From: Phorcus lineatus
Taxonomy: Eukaryota; Mollusca; Gastropoda; Trochida; Trochidae
DNA: 64,000 nucleotides
Direction of reading: 5' to 3'
NCBI GenBank assembly: GCA_921293015.1
Contig: OV121087.1
Location: forward strand, 38,426,630 to 38,490,629
The notes beneath the pieces are model-generated. The model ran no database searches and had not been told where the DNA came from. It saw nothing but the letters and a program-made list of their open reading frames with translations. The position numbers and the translations under genes are program-made. Positions 24,213-35,882 of the stretch are shown here, piece by piece. Each line of letters starts with the position of its first letter. Positions within the stretch are counted from its first letter, which is position 1.

Positions 24213-24868
24213 TAGTCGTGCATGGTCATCATGGTAGCAGAGCGTAAGGCTACTTTCTGAAGAACTTTTCAAGACGTGTATCTCAGATTATTGAATACGC
24301 ACCATGTTTAAGGGGATTCGCTAGTACATCTCCCTTACGAAAACCAATTTTAAACCATGTTTAATAAAAATTGTCAAAATTTATCAAAGAAGATTTGTTT
24401 AGTTTTTCATCTTAAAAAACACATAATCTAATTTTGTATATATGTACATTTAAACATATCATCTAACTCACCTTATCGTTATTTATGTCTTTTATGTGAA
24501 CAACGAGAAAGAGAATTCTATTCTGTTCTGTTCTGCTGGCTGGTGCTAAATGACCATTCGTCGTACGCGTTAGAGAATTACTCCTTCTTATTAACCCGTC
24601 GTTGGCCGTTTTACTGACCGATCACTAAGGGACGCTTAAGGGTCACATATAAATTTTAAGGCAGTCTTAAAGAGCTTTAATACAAAGCCGCTCAAACGAA
24701 TCTTGGGGCTAAGTGCTCTCGGTAATGCTTTGCGGTAAATATTGCAAAATTTCCCCAAAGATCCTCGATATTTTGGGTCGTTCACAAAGAGGTGATAAAG
24801 GTCTCACTTAACAATGTGTACCATGAAGTTACGTAAATTATTTCTTTTCTTTTTGTTTGCTTTTCTAG

Positions 24869-25459
24869 GACATGAGCTCCAACAGTCATTAAAGACAACG
24901 ATGCTAGAGATCAAGACTTCCTTTACTGAAGTTTTCACCAGTGCCAAGGTCGAAGCAGTGCGTATTGACGTCCTGTCAACAGTTACAACATTTCAAACCG
25001 ATTCAACGTTTTCTTCTTCTACGGTAACTCATCCATTAATGTCCACAATCGTTGAAGATTATACCAATATGACTGTGCTATCAGCGACCAAATTCGCCCT
25101 GTCAAACAAACTTATCAAACTTAATGAGAACAAAACCGAAGATAAGGTGTCTTTCTCACGAAAAAATATTTCGTCTTACAAGGCTAAGAACCATTCGTCC
25201 ACGGAATTTACATCCCACGTCGAACCAACAGATATTCTAATTGCGCCCTCCTACGTTGAAACTGTTTTATCAAGCGAACGTATTGATGCCAGCCATTTTG
25301 TCAAAACAACTGAAGAAACGACCACAACTACGTCGACAATTTCAACCCCTGTTACAACTACGCCATTCGGACTTTCGTCAACTAGTACCAAAAAAAATTG
25401 TAAAGAGTATGACTATCGCCGGAAGAGGATGAAAAATTATCAGCGCTATAAATATCATG
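24869..25459 (+). CDS. PAN-domain protein, candidate exon 3 (Ser/Thr-rich linker)
   Basis: A long pyrimidine tract ending TTTTCTAG precedes 24869, and donor GTAGGT follows 25459. The 591-bp exon is phase 1-1 and encodes 197 residues, starting with a codon completed to Gly, then HELQQS. It is rich in Ser and Thr, with a TTETTTTT-like run near residues 165-180, several NxS/T sites and a basic end (YRRKRMKNYQRYKYH). This resembles an O-glycosylated mucin-like stalk between extracellular domains. Alternatively it starts a separate gene at ATG 24814 or 24823, because the upstream reading (MKLRKLFLFFLFAFLG) would pass for a signal peptide. I prefer the splice reading because the hydrophobic codons are exactly the pyrimidine tract and both ends are in phase 1. 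Confidence 0.5.
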
Positions 25460-25914
25460 GTAGGTTTCACGAGGAGGTTGGTGTGTTTCATAGACACCAA
25501 ATAGACCCATTTGCTAGGTAGCTCAACAGGCCTAATAAGCACCAGATCAAGTTAGATACATCCCCATATGGTAAGGAATAACAATACCATTGCAGATCTC
25601 TCGGCCTTTTCAATTCAAAACCCATAATGGTATCTCTATGAACATTGGTCCATGGAATAATCATCATTTAAAATGAAGCTCATGAAAGTTATTTTTATCA
25701 ATGGCTTGAATTGCTTATGGTAGATTACAACTAAAATATAAGTAATAAGGGGTTGTCAAAGAATACAACTTCATAACTATTGTTCAATATACTTCCCATT
25801 TTTTGCCAGTTGGCGGGGATAAGGCCTTCTTATGTAGAATATGTTAGTGCGGGATTTGTTATGTCCATTTTGAGGCCAAGGAATCACCAAATCTCCAATT
25901 CATAAGCCTTCAAA

Positions 25915-26250
25915 TTCTCTCCCCACAGAGTTAGCTCCGTCATTAATTCCAATACAACATCTCTTATGATTAGATTTCTTCTCGAGCTACCGACACTTTC
26001 CCGTAGGGGCACATCACTGCAACTGTCAGCCAATGAAAACAACGAATGCATGAATAAATGTGTTTTGTCACACAGGCCTATGCCATGATGCAGTCGCTAA
26101 ATAATTATGCATATGTGTTCTGTAAAGAAGACTCAAGGTGCAGGGTGCATATTCGATTAAAGTTTTGCTTTTGGACAACGTACGGAAATAACTTAGACGA
26201 TTTATTAATGACATTTGAACGGCGTCGCTGATTGCACAACTAACTTAGAT
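25915..26250. repeat. Dispersed repeat G, copy 1
   Basis: It shares GTTAGCTCCGTCATTAATT and, at its end, GTCGCTGATTGCACAACTAA with 26840-27205. Blocks also match 60738-61115 in reverse orientation (for example GTGTTTTGTCACAC-adjacent and AGACTCAAGGTGC-like segments). Confidence 0.6.
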
Positions 26251-26839
26251 TGCATCCATTTCGATTTCTACATCCATAAACCGAGAAACGTTCGTATTAT
26301 GACTGAGGTTGTATACGAATTTATGACGGAGCTACCTCTGTTGCGAGAGAATGAATCCATCATATGTCTCCTTTGTGATATCAGTGGAAACCTATCAACT
26401 ATGTTTTTCAGCTGTAATCATAATGATATCATTTCAAGTTAACATGCGGAAGCATGATGTGGCTCTTAGAAAATAGATATCCACATCGATCAATCTCGTA
26501 CGTCGGAGTACGTCGGTCCTACACATAACGAAGTATTTAAAATCTCGCACGTATAACATAGTGTCCTTGAAGCAGAGTTTCAGAATGATGCCTCAATGGG
26601 ATTGATAAGTCTTTATAACAGAATGGATGAGAATAGTAAATGACTTGACTACACAGCTATTTATCCAGGAACTGTATGTTATGTTTTGAGTAATTATCAG
26701 TAGATAACGACAACTGAGGGGATGTTTGACGACATTTAACAAATTACAAGCATTTGTCACTTACATGTCAATATTCCCCGCCGCTGCCCTAGCGATCTTG
26801 AAAATAAACAGTGACAGTATTGTGTAAATACTCTCCTAA

Positions 26840-27205
26840 CAGATGTAGCTCCGTCATGAATTACTACGCAACCGCTGTTCTACTACGAGTGTTTCTCGGT
26901 CCAAATATGTAGAAGCCTGATTGGATGAAATCAAAGTTTCTACTTGAAAACGCGACGCTGTTTCAACGATTATCATTAAATTTTATGACATGACTTGAAG
27001 CTCTCTAATGTTTATCATCAACAGAAAATTTAAAAAACGGCTCTTTTTTCCGCAAACATAATAAAAAATGCATCAACGTATTAACGTATGTTTTTTAAGC
27101 CTAACGAGTCAGCTTGCTATTTGTAGACGGTCATGGATGTAGGCATTGGAGAGCAAACCTTTTGAATGTTAACGACGTCGCTGATTGCACAACTAACTTG
27201 CTCAA
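26840..27205. repeat. Dispersed repeat G, copy 2
   Basis: It starts GATGTAGCTCCGTCATGAAT, contains GCCTGATTGGATGAAATCAA and ends GTCGCTGATTGCACAACTAA. The first and last blocks are shared with copy 1, and the middle with the copy at 60.8 kb. Confidence 0.6.
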
Positions 27206-27600
27206 ATTCTACGTAGGAGAAACTAAGTCCTATATATAGCTACGTAGGATGCTTGATAAAAGTAGATAAATTAACTCATTTTGCACAACGTTTGAACTTC
27301 CATTGTACCATCGTCTACATGTATTTTGTGCAATTATGTTTGTGTCACGTAAATGACCATGGATGAATAAAAAAAGATCCTACGGAAGAGGTTTTATGTA
27401 AGTAAGTATGAGATATTCTGTAATAGATATGAGATTGTTGTACAGTATATTTTTTTATAGCGACACGTTAAGTTTCTTCCGTAATTTCAAAGATTTGTGA
27501 ATAACATTATCATTTTGGGATAAGTTGTCAAAAAGTTTGTTAGCTGTAAAAAAGTATAAAGCATGTTTCCATTCAAGTCTTTTTTTATCTTTTTGCAAAG

Positions 27601-27744
27601 ATAAAGGCAAGTGCGCCAATTTCCAAGACCCTTTTAAAGAGAAACGGGGCAAGTGCAAGCCTACTATGGTACAGCGTGACGAGAGTCCTTGTGGGTGCAA
27701 GTCAGGTCTTCATTTCTCGCCTTGCAAAAATACCTGCACCAAAC
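27601..27744 (+). CDS. PAN-domain protein, candidate exon 4 (Cys-rich module)
   Basis: A T-rich tract ending TTTTGCAAAG leads into 27601, and a consensus donor GTATGT follows 27744. The exon is 144 bp, phase 1-1, 48 residues: basic, with seven Cys (KCANF, KCKP, CGC, PCKNTC spacing among others). I do not recognise the fold. Both splice phases match the neighbouring candidate exons at 24869 and 29136. The open frame continues beyond the donor to about 27938, so a longer coding segment or a separate small gene cannot be excluded. Confidence 0.4.
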
Positions 27745-28429
27745 GTATGTATGGCTATCTCCCTATGCATGGCTTAACTTGCGCCAGCCCCAATGTCTTG
27801 CTAATTCGGGCCTTGCAGCATTTACTCAATCATTCTGTGCCAGCCGTCCGGGCTGCTGCGACGGATCTCGATAGTCCAATGAGAAATATCATGAGAATGG
27901 CAACTTTTTACAAAGATGGCGCTCACTCAAAACAATAATTTTAGCAGCAAGGTTTAAGTCAGCCAGTGACGGAGACTGTCGCAACTTAAAGCCATGTAGA
28001 GGAAGATGATGTTTAACATGTCTCGCGCATTTTTTCTGGGGATACTCCATACGTTTGAAAATAGTTGGTATTCGTTCAAAACAAGTTACATAAAAGACAA
28101 ACTTTTGGAAATTACTAGCTGTCGACGAAAATCTAACAAAACAATAAAACTAAACTCACGGGCAAAAGAAACGCTACCAGTTTAGATTTGAGATCACGAA
28201 AGAAAACTCAGATTCAAACCCTATCGCATGAAAACACATCGCCCGAATACAACAATTATTGTTTCATACTGAACTGTGGTATCAAATACATGCTCATTTT
28301 CCAAATTTTGTCAAATTATGGATTTCACCTTTTTCATGCAAAGCAAAATAGCCCCATGCCCGACGGGACGACCACTATCTACGCACGTTACACTTCAGAA
28401 ACCGCTTCCTTACAGTTACGTCATTGGCG

Positions 28430-28985
28430 TCGAATGCCCTGGGTCACCGGGTAAGTAGACGCACAGTGGCCAGACGTCTTAGGTCCTACGGCATCAGGAC
28501 CTACAGACCGTTCCGTGGACAGCTGTTGACAGCCGAACATCGCCAACGAAGACTGAGATGGGTGAGATCGGTTTGACGTTGGCAGCGACGTCATTGGCAG
28601 AGGGTGCTTTTCTCTGACGAAAATCGGTTATGTATCTTCAAAGCAGATGAAATAGTACGTTTTTGCCGCCGGGGAGAGAGAACCGCTGCATGTTGCGTTC
28701 ACAGCGCGAGTAATTCAGAACTTCCTTGCTAACAACAACATCGACGTTTTGCCGTGGCCAGCATGCTCGCCTGACATGTCACCGATCGAACATCTTTGGT
28801 ACGCTTCGGATCGTCATATTCGTCAACCACGACAACCTTCAGATATCCATCAGCAACTTACTAACGCTCTCCAAGAAGAATGGCGCGTCAGACGTTGATT
28901 TTCTCCATGCTTCGGAGGGTTGATGCGTGAATTGTGGCAATGGGAGGCCATACACGTTATTAATGTGAACTGTTTTCAACACACT
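28430..28985 (+). pseudogene. Tc1/mariner-like transposase relic
   Basis: Broken frames read TVARRLRSYGIRTYRPFRG, then VLFSDENRLCIF (catalytic Asp context) and, after a deletion, DVLPWPACSPDMSPIEHLW, the hallmark of the Tc1 catalytic end. There are frameshifts and stops and part of the DDE core is missing, so it is inactive. It lies between candidate exons 4 and 5 of the PAN-domain gene. Confidence 0.85.
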
Positions 28986-29135
28986 GAACCTTGACCTCCC
29001 TGCTACGGGTTCAATCATAACAGATTTAAATACATGGTAGCGTTTATTTTGCCAGTGAGTGTTTGTGAGTGTGTGTGTGGTAAGGCATGTTTGGCAAAAT
29101 ATAATGCAATGTCATGTTATTTTTTCTATTCACAG

Positions 29136-29392
29136 GATGTTCCAAGTATGGTGACGGGTTTATGCTGCAGTCATATTTCTATTGCATAAGCGGGCACAAC
29201 GACGCATCCTTTGAGAGCGATGACCCGGCGGAGTGTATGAAACGTTGTATAGAAACCACAAGTTTTGTGTGTAGGAGTTTTGATTTTTGGGCTGGAAAAT
29301 GTTGGTTGTCGAAAGATACCCGCTCGGATGTCAGAAACGCATGGGCGCCGTATTGTGGTTGTATTTACTATCAAAGAAACTGCGATGGTTAG
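29136..29392 (+). CDS. PAN-domain protein, candidate exon 5 (PAN/Apple domain)
   Basis: The acceptor TTCACAG precedes 29136, and the phase-1 entry completes a Gly codon before CSKYGDG. The ~84-residue peptide is a good PAN/Apple module: ECMKRC, then FVCRSFDFW, then KCWLS, then YYQRNC, the order of Cys and aromatic residues seen in plasminogen/HGF-type N domains. Two endings are possible. Either the protein stops at TAG 29390-29392 after Asp-Gly, with AATAAA at 29733 as poly(A) signal, or a GTTAGT donor at 29388 ends the exon in phase 1 and further exons follow. The five joined exons would give about 454 residues. Confidence 0.65.
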
Positions 29393-29499
29393 TAAAACAA
29401 AACTCATTATTATATTCACATAGGGGCAGTAGTACGTTTTAGGGTCATCTCCCGAAAACGAAACTAAACTACCAATGGCAAGACACCGTTACTTAATCA

Positions 29500-29770
29500 A
29501 AAAAAGAAGTATTATTTTGAACGAACATACTATGTTCAGTTAAGATATGCGAATCCATTTTCCTACCTCAAATGATTGAAAGGTGTTCACACCAAAATGG
29601 CCGCCAATGGGTTTTTTTTATAATACCTTATAATCTCTTCTTTGACCACGGATGACCGGGTTAAGAAATGTCTGTTACTCTGAAGATAATTCTTTGGGCA
29701 TAAACCAATGTTCACTGGCGTCTAAAATTTACAATAAAAACGTGCTACTGCTCTTTTACATTGAAGATGC
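29500..29770 (+). repeat. Dispersed repeat F, copy 1
   Basis: It shares CCTACCTCAAATGATTGAAA, the AAAATGGCCGCCA block and GGATGACCGGGTTAAGAAAT with 45505-45750. Confidence 0.75.
29733..29738 (+). terminator. Possible poly(A) signal of the PAN-domain gene
   Basis: AATAAA lies about 340 bases after the TAG at 29390. It is relevant only if the exon at 29136 is terminal. It sits inside a copy of a dispersed repeat, which weakens the call. Confidence 0.25.
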
Positions 29771-30589
29771 CTACTCGTTAATTGTAAAGATTTCAAATTT
29801 AAGAAGGTCGGGTTTTATCATGAACACAAATGACTGAATCTCTGTGACTTTATGCAAAGTCATTGGCCTGATACATGTATCGGAAGACAAATATACGATA
29901 AACACGATACAGTGTTAACAACAGTGTGATAAATCTGTCAAGGTAAATACTTTGGTTGATTGCAAAAATATTCACAATCTTTATTTTCTCTTCCCTTAAC
30001 AAACGTTCTGCATTTATAATCTCTTACATGTACAATAATAATGGAATCTGAATTTCAATACAAATGTAAAGCAGGTGTTTCTTTGAAATGTTGTTCGAAT
30101 GTCTCATTTCTCAAAACCAACTATTTTTAAAGTATGGTCCTTTATGATTTTAAACTATCTTGAGGCTTTGGAAGCTTATTGAACCTCACATTTTTGTTAT
30201 CGCAACAAATGATAATAAAGATTCCGACCAAAGACTTGTTTGTTTATATTTATTGGGTCTTTATTTGTCCCTACTTCACAAATTGTAATGGTTGTAGATG
30301 AAAACGATAATTTGAACTATTTACTGGACCATCAACATCGTCACTTAACAAAAGTTTTGAAGCTGCTGCCAAGAGCAAAATCTTCCCTTCATCATATGAT
30401 TCTTTATATAGCAAAGTTGGTATTTTTATGGTTTTAATTGACAATAAAAAGTCCGTTATGGTTTGACCGACGCATAAAATTACATTTAGAAGTTTTCTAG
30501 ATAAATAAAGTGTTCTCAAAAAAACGAAAATACATTATACATGTTGTACATATTGCAAAACAAGATTTGGAATAAAAAGAAGCAGTTTT

Positions 30590-30845
30590 AAAACGAACGC
30601 TTAAACTATGCGAATAAATTTGCCAACCAAAGGATTAAAAGGAACGGTGTCCACACAAAATGGTCATCAATCACGTTGCTTCATACTTGATTATTTCCTC
30701 TAAGAGTACGGTTGATTGGGTTGACTGATAAGATGTGTTGATCCTCTGATTTTCTTACATTTGGCACAAGCCATTGAGGAAAATTTGGAGAAATATATCT
30801 TTCAAAATGTGCGTTGTCCCTTTAACAAGTTTGATGCTTTTGATA
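30590..30845 (+). repeat. Dispersed repeat F, copy 2
   Basis: It carries the same block order as the 45.5-kb copy: AAAGGATTAAAAGGAACGG, ACTTGATTATTTCC, GATAAGATGTGTTGATCC and AAATATATCTTTCAAAATG. Confidence 0.75.
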
Positions 30846-31012
30846 TATATAAGAAAACCCAAATTCTTTTAAAATTCTATATCCATTGCCAAAGTTCACC
30901 TTACCCTGAGTATGGCGTCCCTCTTTCTGATGAGAAAGCACTTTCTACTTCTAACCAATGGTCTTAATTTTTTTCAGTTGTTTCAATAAACATGTACAAG
31001 TTAATCATATAT

Positions 31013-32038
31013 TTACAAACTCTTGACTTCTCCCCTGACAGCGTGTCGCCACATATTAAACGCACTCATTACACATTCGTTTTCCTCATTAAGCATGAAT
31101 ATCAAGTTTTGTAAAATGGGTGAGATATCCGACTTGAAATGAGTCCGTCTGCATAAAAACATTCTTTTAGAAATGTCTACTAGCTTTGTCCGAGCTTTCA
31201 TTGCAAGAATACCTGTCACAAACACGTCGTCAAAATTCAAGTACCGCACATCACGTGACACAGGATAAACCTTTCTGAACACTTCCGGTGTGGTGATATA
31301 GGCGAAACCAATGCAATATTCTGGGAATATGTTAAAAGGGTACATTTCAACGGGAATGTAATACTTCTCTGACGGTTTCCTACAAGGAACTTCTTTGTCT
31401 AGCACCATGCAATGGAACCTTGTACCAATGGTATTTGAAGTTATATATGATATGAGGTTGAACAGATGGACGAAAACATCATCGTCGACTTTCACAATCA
31501 CTCGTACATGTGGGCAGTAGTTGATCACCCAGTGCATCAGCATCACATGCTTATGAGTCATGTTGACATAACTATCGATAAAATTACCCTGAATAATGTC
31601 CCCGTGTTCTTCTGATTCTAAATCTACCTGTCTTTGCACTTCATCGTCCAGGATACTAGCAAGTATGAAGACAGTAGATATACTGATATTTGAGATTCGG
31701 TTCACGCTTCCAAAGGTTTCACGAATTGTTTTGCGTTTTAGGAAATATTTTGGACGAGAGTGTACAGCGATTAAGACCGTCAACGACTTGTTTTCACATG
31801 TTTTACTGCTGTGTTTATATTCATAATTATGCAAATTAAAGAATGGGTCTCTTTTGATATGAAAAAACTCTGAAATAGAGTTTGATATATTTTGGTTAGA
31901 ATTTCTGTCATCGTGTAGATGGACAAGCGTTGCTATGAGATAGCAAATCGTCACTGTGATTACCACAACGGTTCCGGCTATTCCTCTCCCGTTTCTCCGC
32001 AGCTTCCAAAGACTATTTTTTATGATTATGAAAATCAT
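31013..32038 (-). CDS. Beta-1,3-galactosyltransferase-like glycosyltransferase (GT31)
   Basis: This intact 341-residue type II membrane protein would act in the Golgi, transferring a sugar from a UDP-sugar in beta-1,3 linkage. A short basic cytoplasmic tail (residues 1-17) precedes a transmembrane anchor (~18-40), then a stem and catalytic domain. GT31 motifs: AVHSRPKYFLKRKTIRETFG (91-110), GDIIQGNFIDSYVNMTHKH (~146-164), the metal-binding DDD at 185-187 in VKVDDDVFV, FPEYCIGFAYI (238-248) and DDVFVTGI (270-277), where families usually have EDV. There are four NxS/T sites (50, 83, 117, 159). I chose ATG 32038 because a likely acceptor AG (32075-32074) lies just upstream, so the ORF extending back to 32152 would be intronic; an upstream 5'UTR exon is expected. 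The acceptor sugar cannot be told from sequence. Confidence 0.85.
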   Translation of the reverse strand: MIFIIIKNSLWKLRRNGRGIAGTVVVITVTICYLIATLVHLHDDRNSNQNISNSISEFFHIKRDPFFNLHNYEYKHSSKTCENKSLTVLIAVHSRPKYFLKRKTIRETFGSVNRISNISISTVFILASILDDEVQRQVDLESEEHGDIIQGNFIDSYVNMTHKHVMLMHWVINYCPHVRVIVKVDDDVFVHLFNLISYITSNTIGTRFHCMVLDKEVPCRKPSEKYYIPVEMYPFNIFPEYCIGFAYITTPEVFRKVYPVSRDVRYLNFDDVFVTGILAMKARTKLVDISKRMFLCRRTHFKSDISPILQNLIFMLNEENECVMSAFNMWRHAVRGEVKSL

Positions 32039-32586
32039 ATCCCCTTTTCGTGGTCCGTCAATGATCAGGGTACCTATATAAAAATATATATGTAAGTCAA
32101 AGCATTTACATTTACACACATTACATGAACAACCAAAGTTAAAAAAACACAAACCTTACCTTCGTATCTTATCTTATCAAAAAGGGGTCGTTGCACAAAG
32201 CAACTTAACACAAAGGTTAGCCTTAGTGCCATTCTGAAACAATTTAACTAAGCATGTATTTCGATTTGACAATTTTTTTGCTTCAAAGCGGCGTATACAT
32301 TTTGGTATCAACGAAGATACGCCTCTATCAGATGGAGTATAACTGGACCTGAAAAGTAAGATTGGAGCTATATACAGAACATTGTACATTTCAAAAACAT
32401 GACAAATGTTCATATAAATAGTTATATCGGAAAATACCACGACAGTTTCCCTAAGAGACCTCCTCCCCAAACACCCATAACTATTTGTATACCTCACTGA
32501 TTTGTCAAAACCCTTTTCAATTAAGTTCTAATCCCTTTGAAACACTCTGCTGTGTATGAGAGGATTCAGAAAGGCAAGACGATCCC

Positions 32587-33240
32587 ATGATGTAAGGGCT
32601 TTGTTTACGTTTACAGTTCTCTCTCAGCAGGGATACTTAGTGTAATTTCCCTCTTCAGCTATCTTTATCTTCAACTATATTCTATATTTTTTTATGCTTA
32701 TTCAGAGTCAATGCATAAGAAATCACCATATTAACAAGTGGAATTTCGAATTACAAAGTAACATTCCTGATATAGCATATTTATTCTGGGACTGTGATTT
32801 TGTTAGACCACTGTGGACAAAAGTGGAAGATTGGCTGAAAGAGAGATCGAAATACATTTAGATAAACAAAATATTCTTATTAGCTTCCCAGAGAGAAACA
32901 ACGATCCGTTAAACATTATTATTCTGATCTTCAAAAAAAACAATTTTCGATCTTAAACTCAAAAGGCCGCCAAGCTTCCAAACACTAATTTCTAAAGTCC
33001 ACGATTATTATAATGTTACTAAATGTGAAGCTGAAATGTCTAACAAAATCGATATGTTCTATAAATTCTGGTCATCCTGTCATTTTTTATTCATATAAAT
33101 GTAATGTGTGATTGATACCTACAATTACATATTTTCGAAATAAAAGTTTAAATTAAAAAGAAATGATGTAAGGGCTTTGTTTATGTTTACAGTTCTCTCT
33201 CAGCAGGGATACTTACTGTAATTTCCCTCTTCAACTATCT
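32587..33240 (+). mobile_element. 5'-truncated LINE tail between 78-bp direct repeats
   Basis: Bases 32587-32664 and 33163-33240 match at 75 of 78 positions. The 498-bp insert encodes a LINE C-terminal remnant (DIAYLFWDCDFVRPLWTKV, then DWLKERSK followed by a stop and frameshift) and ends in AATAAAAGTTTAAATTAAAAAG. The most economical reading is a dead-on-arrival LINE with an unusually long target duplication. Confidence 0.75.
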
Positions 33241-33266
33241 CTATTTTAACGTTGTGATATTAAACT

Positions 33267-33724
33267 TGAAAGAGCCACTTCGTGAGTTGTTGGAGTCATC
33301 TATGCCAAATTTAATCAGTGGTGTCATTTGATCGCGAAGTATCGACTGTTACCAAAAAGACACATTTTAAAGCTGATAGGTTTTTTAAAGTGACGATATG
33401 ACGGTAGAACGTGGCAATTATGATCGAAAACCGGACAGTGGCGCACGTCAAATAGTCAAACGTAATTTTGGAATCTTAGGGTAGTTATGAGTTGATAGCG
33501 TTTGTTAGGTTATATAACTAGTATACATGTATATTGGACGTGATATCGACACCTCTGTGCATTTATAAGCCTGTTTTTAGATTTTCATGGAAAACCAGTA
33601 TTTGTCATATATAATTATGTCTTTTGGACATGAAAAGTTAAAGTGTTTTGATTTTAAATCACCACATATGACATTTATGTTCGTATTGAAGGTAAATAAT
33701 GTGTTCACGGAGTGGCTCTTTAAA
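33267..33724. mobile_element. MITE with short inverted ends (~458 bp)
   Basis: GAAAGAGCCACTTCGTGA at 33268-33285 is inverted as TCACGGAGTGGCTCTTTA at 33705-33722 with few mismatches. It starts just after the LINE duplication. I found no target duplication. Confidence 0.55.
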
Positions 33725-34949
33725 ATGAAGACTAGTGTGTGTATTTATCTTATCTTTTGAAAAACTCTACTTTTAAGTAACAATCTGCAAATGTTTTGCT
33801 TGAGCTCTAGAACCCTTGACCTTTATGCAACTACACATAAACCAAACGGTCATACTACTTACCACAGCGCATGAGCTGAATGAGGTGGGCTTCAAAAGTC
33901 CCCTTATATCTAAGACTTACAAAGTCTAATTTTTTTTAGGTTTTAAGGTCCTTTCTTATCTTTTCTGGAAGAAGGTTAGAAAAGCCATCACCAAAATTGC
34001 ATATCTGTGAGTTGTTTCGGTGCGTAACACAGCAAATGACTTCCAAGGGACCTTCCGTCGATAGAAGGGCTTATCGCCTGCAGGTCGGGTTAACGCCCTC
34101 TGCTTTTGGTGAAATAAGGAAAATCAAGAGACAACATTACGAACACATACGTTAATCTCTTTTGCACTTACAGTGTTTATGTATTGAATGGGAGATTTCA
34201 GATTAGATTTTTTATTGAAAATGGTTGTAGTTTGATTCATACCCATGTTCTCAGCGATGGTGATTACCCCAAGGAATGTACGAAAGATATTATAGTACCA
34301 CGGGCCCTGCACAAGGAGGGCGGTGTAACAAGTGTTGATAGTTATCGTGTTATCGTGGTATATAGTTGATGGACGTTTTTGGTAAATTATTTTTTATCAT
34401 TGTTAACAATCGTCTTCGCACGTTTGCGAATTGTTGTGCTATAGTTACCGAGCGAGACCGAGATCTTCAAGTTAGACGAACCCACGCACGTTAATCATGA
34501 ACGAGGCCAAGGCACTAAACCCTGTATTAATCTGCATACAAAATGAAACGCATTTTCATGATGCAGATTATGCATGGCATTCTTTATATCGTAATGTTTT
34601 CAAAATAAATCGTAAAATTGTAACGTTCACTCCTCTCTTACCGAATCGGTGACACAATCGTGACAATGTCTATTTCATGTTGTTGACATATAGACGTGTG
34701 CTTCTCGTGCTGCACGTGCGCCCCGCTGTAATGTACAAAGCTACCGCAAAAGACTAGATGGCCAGTAGCAATACATTGTATGTTTCCAATTAAGAGAACC
34801 TTAACACAATTTAAGTATGTTTGTACACATTTTGCACCAAATATTAAATTGGATTATCAATATATTATGTACACAAAATTATGTTCTACTTTAAAGCAAT
34901 AAATGAAACCTGATTACTTGGTCATGTACGTAACTGGCCTTCGTGGTGT

Positions 34950-35012
34950 GATGGATAGAGGTGAGGTGAGGTGAGACGATATGGGATTTAAAGCCGCTTT
35001 CAAGAGTAATTC
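34950..35012 (-). repeat. SINE 3'-end fragment
   Basis: On the minus strand it reads TTACTCTTGAAAGCGGCTTT and then GTCTCACCTCACC, matching the 3' end of the SINE family at 7.6 kb. Confidence 0.5.
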
Positions 35013-35715
35013 TACCATAACTGTGCAAAATACCCAATTCTGATTGGCTGCTGTGAAATATCAGAGGGTGTATAATCTGGTTATACAGTCTTCTGTTTAC
35101 TTCGTCTAACGCGCAAGAATTCACTAGTTGCCTAGCAACAATATTTTCTAAGTACTTGTCCGCCGGACATTTTTACAAAAGATAACATTATGGTGATTAA
35201 TATTTCACGATTATAAAATTCCAATTTAATAAACGTATGCAACTTCGTAACGCGGTCTAACACGGCGAAACCCCGACACTTCATGAAGGCATGCATTCAA
35301 CACGGCGCCGGCGCCGGCGTTAGGGCTAGGCTGGTGGTGGTTTGAAACAGAGACGGAAATGATATCACACAAATTTCATAAAAGTTAAAATTGCAGTCAC
35401 CTCATAACTTTATTCAAAACATCAATGCCTTAATACCGACTTTAAAAAAATTAAATATTGCAGAAATTATTCCGAACGCTGACGCTGATCGAGAAATACT
35501 AACGCGGACTGAATAGAGTGAGCTCCCTTGAAAGCATTTGGAAATTGTCGGTAATGTCCGAGGCTTACTTCAAGTAACGTTATTCGAGATTCCAAAGGAC
35601 GTCATCTTTGTATGAATGTCAGTCCGTGGAAATCGTGCACTGGCATCGATGACACAGCACAATCGAGCTAACGGGAAAGAATATAGTTCAATTTAAATCG
35701 TTGTTATGGTAGAAT

Positions 35716-35882
35716 GGAGATAAACATACTGTGTTTGGAAATCAGAGGCATATAACGGAATTATGATAGCTCTAAATTATCAATTTAAAGCCTCACGCTA
35801 CGCGTTCGACTTTAAATTAAATTTAGTGCTATTATAATTCCGTTATATGCCTCTGATTTCCAAACACAGTATGTTTATCTCC
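35716..35882. mobile_element. Near-perfect 167-bp hairpin element
   Basis: The outer ~53 bases at each end are essentially exact reverse complements (GGAGATAAACATACTGTG...CACAGTATGTTTATCTCC). Pairing continues inward (CTAAATT/AATTTAG, AATTTAAAG/CTTTAAATT) to a loop of about 20 bases near CTCACGCTACGCGTTC. It looks like a young foldback MITE or a hairpin RNA source. Confidence 0.85.

Noticed and set aside
27525..27938. 137-codon frame as a single-exon gene
   Set aside because: Only 27601-27744 is Cys-rich, and it is bounded by good splice sites; the rest looks intronic. A separate small gene is not fully excluded.
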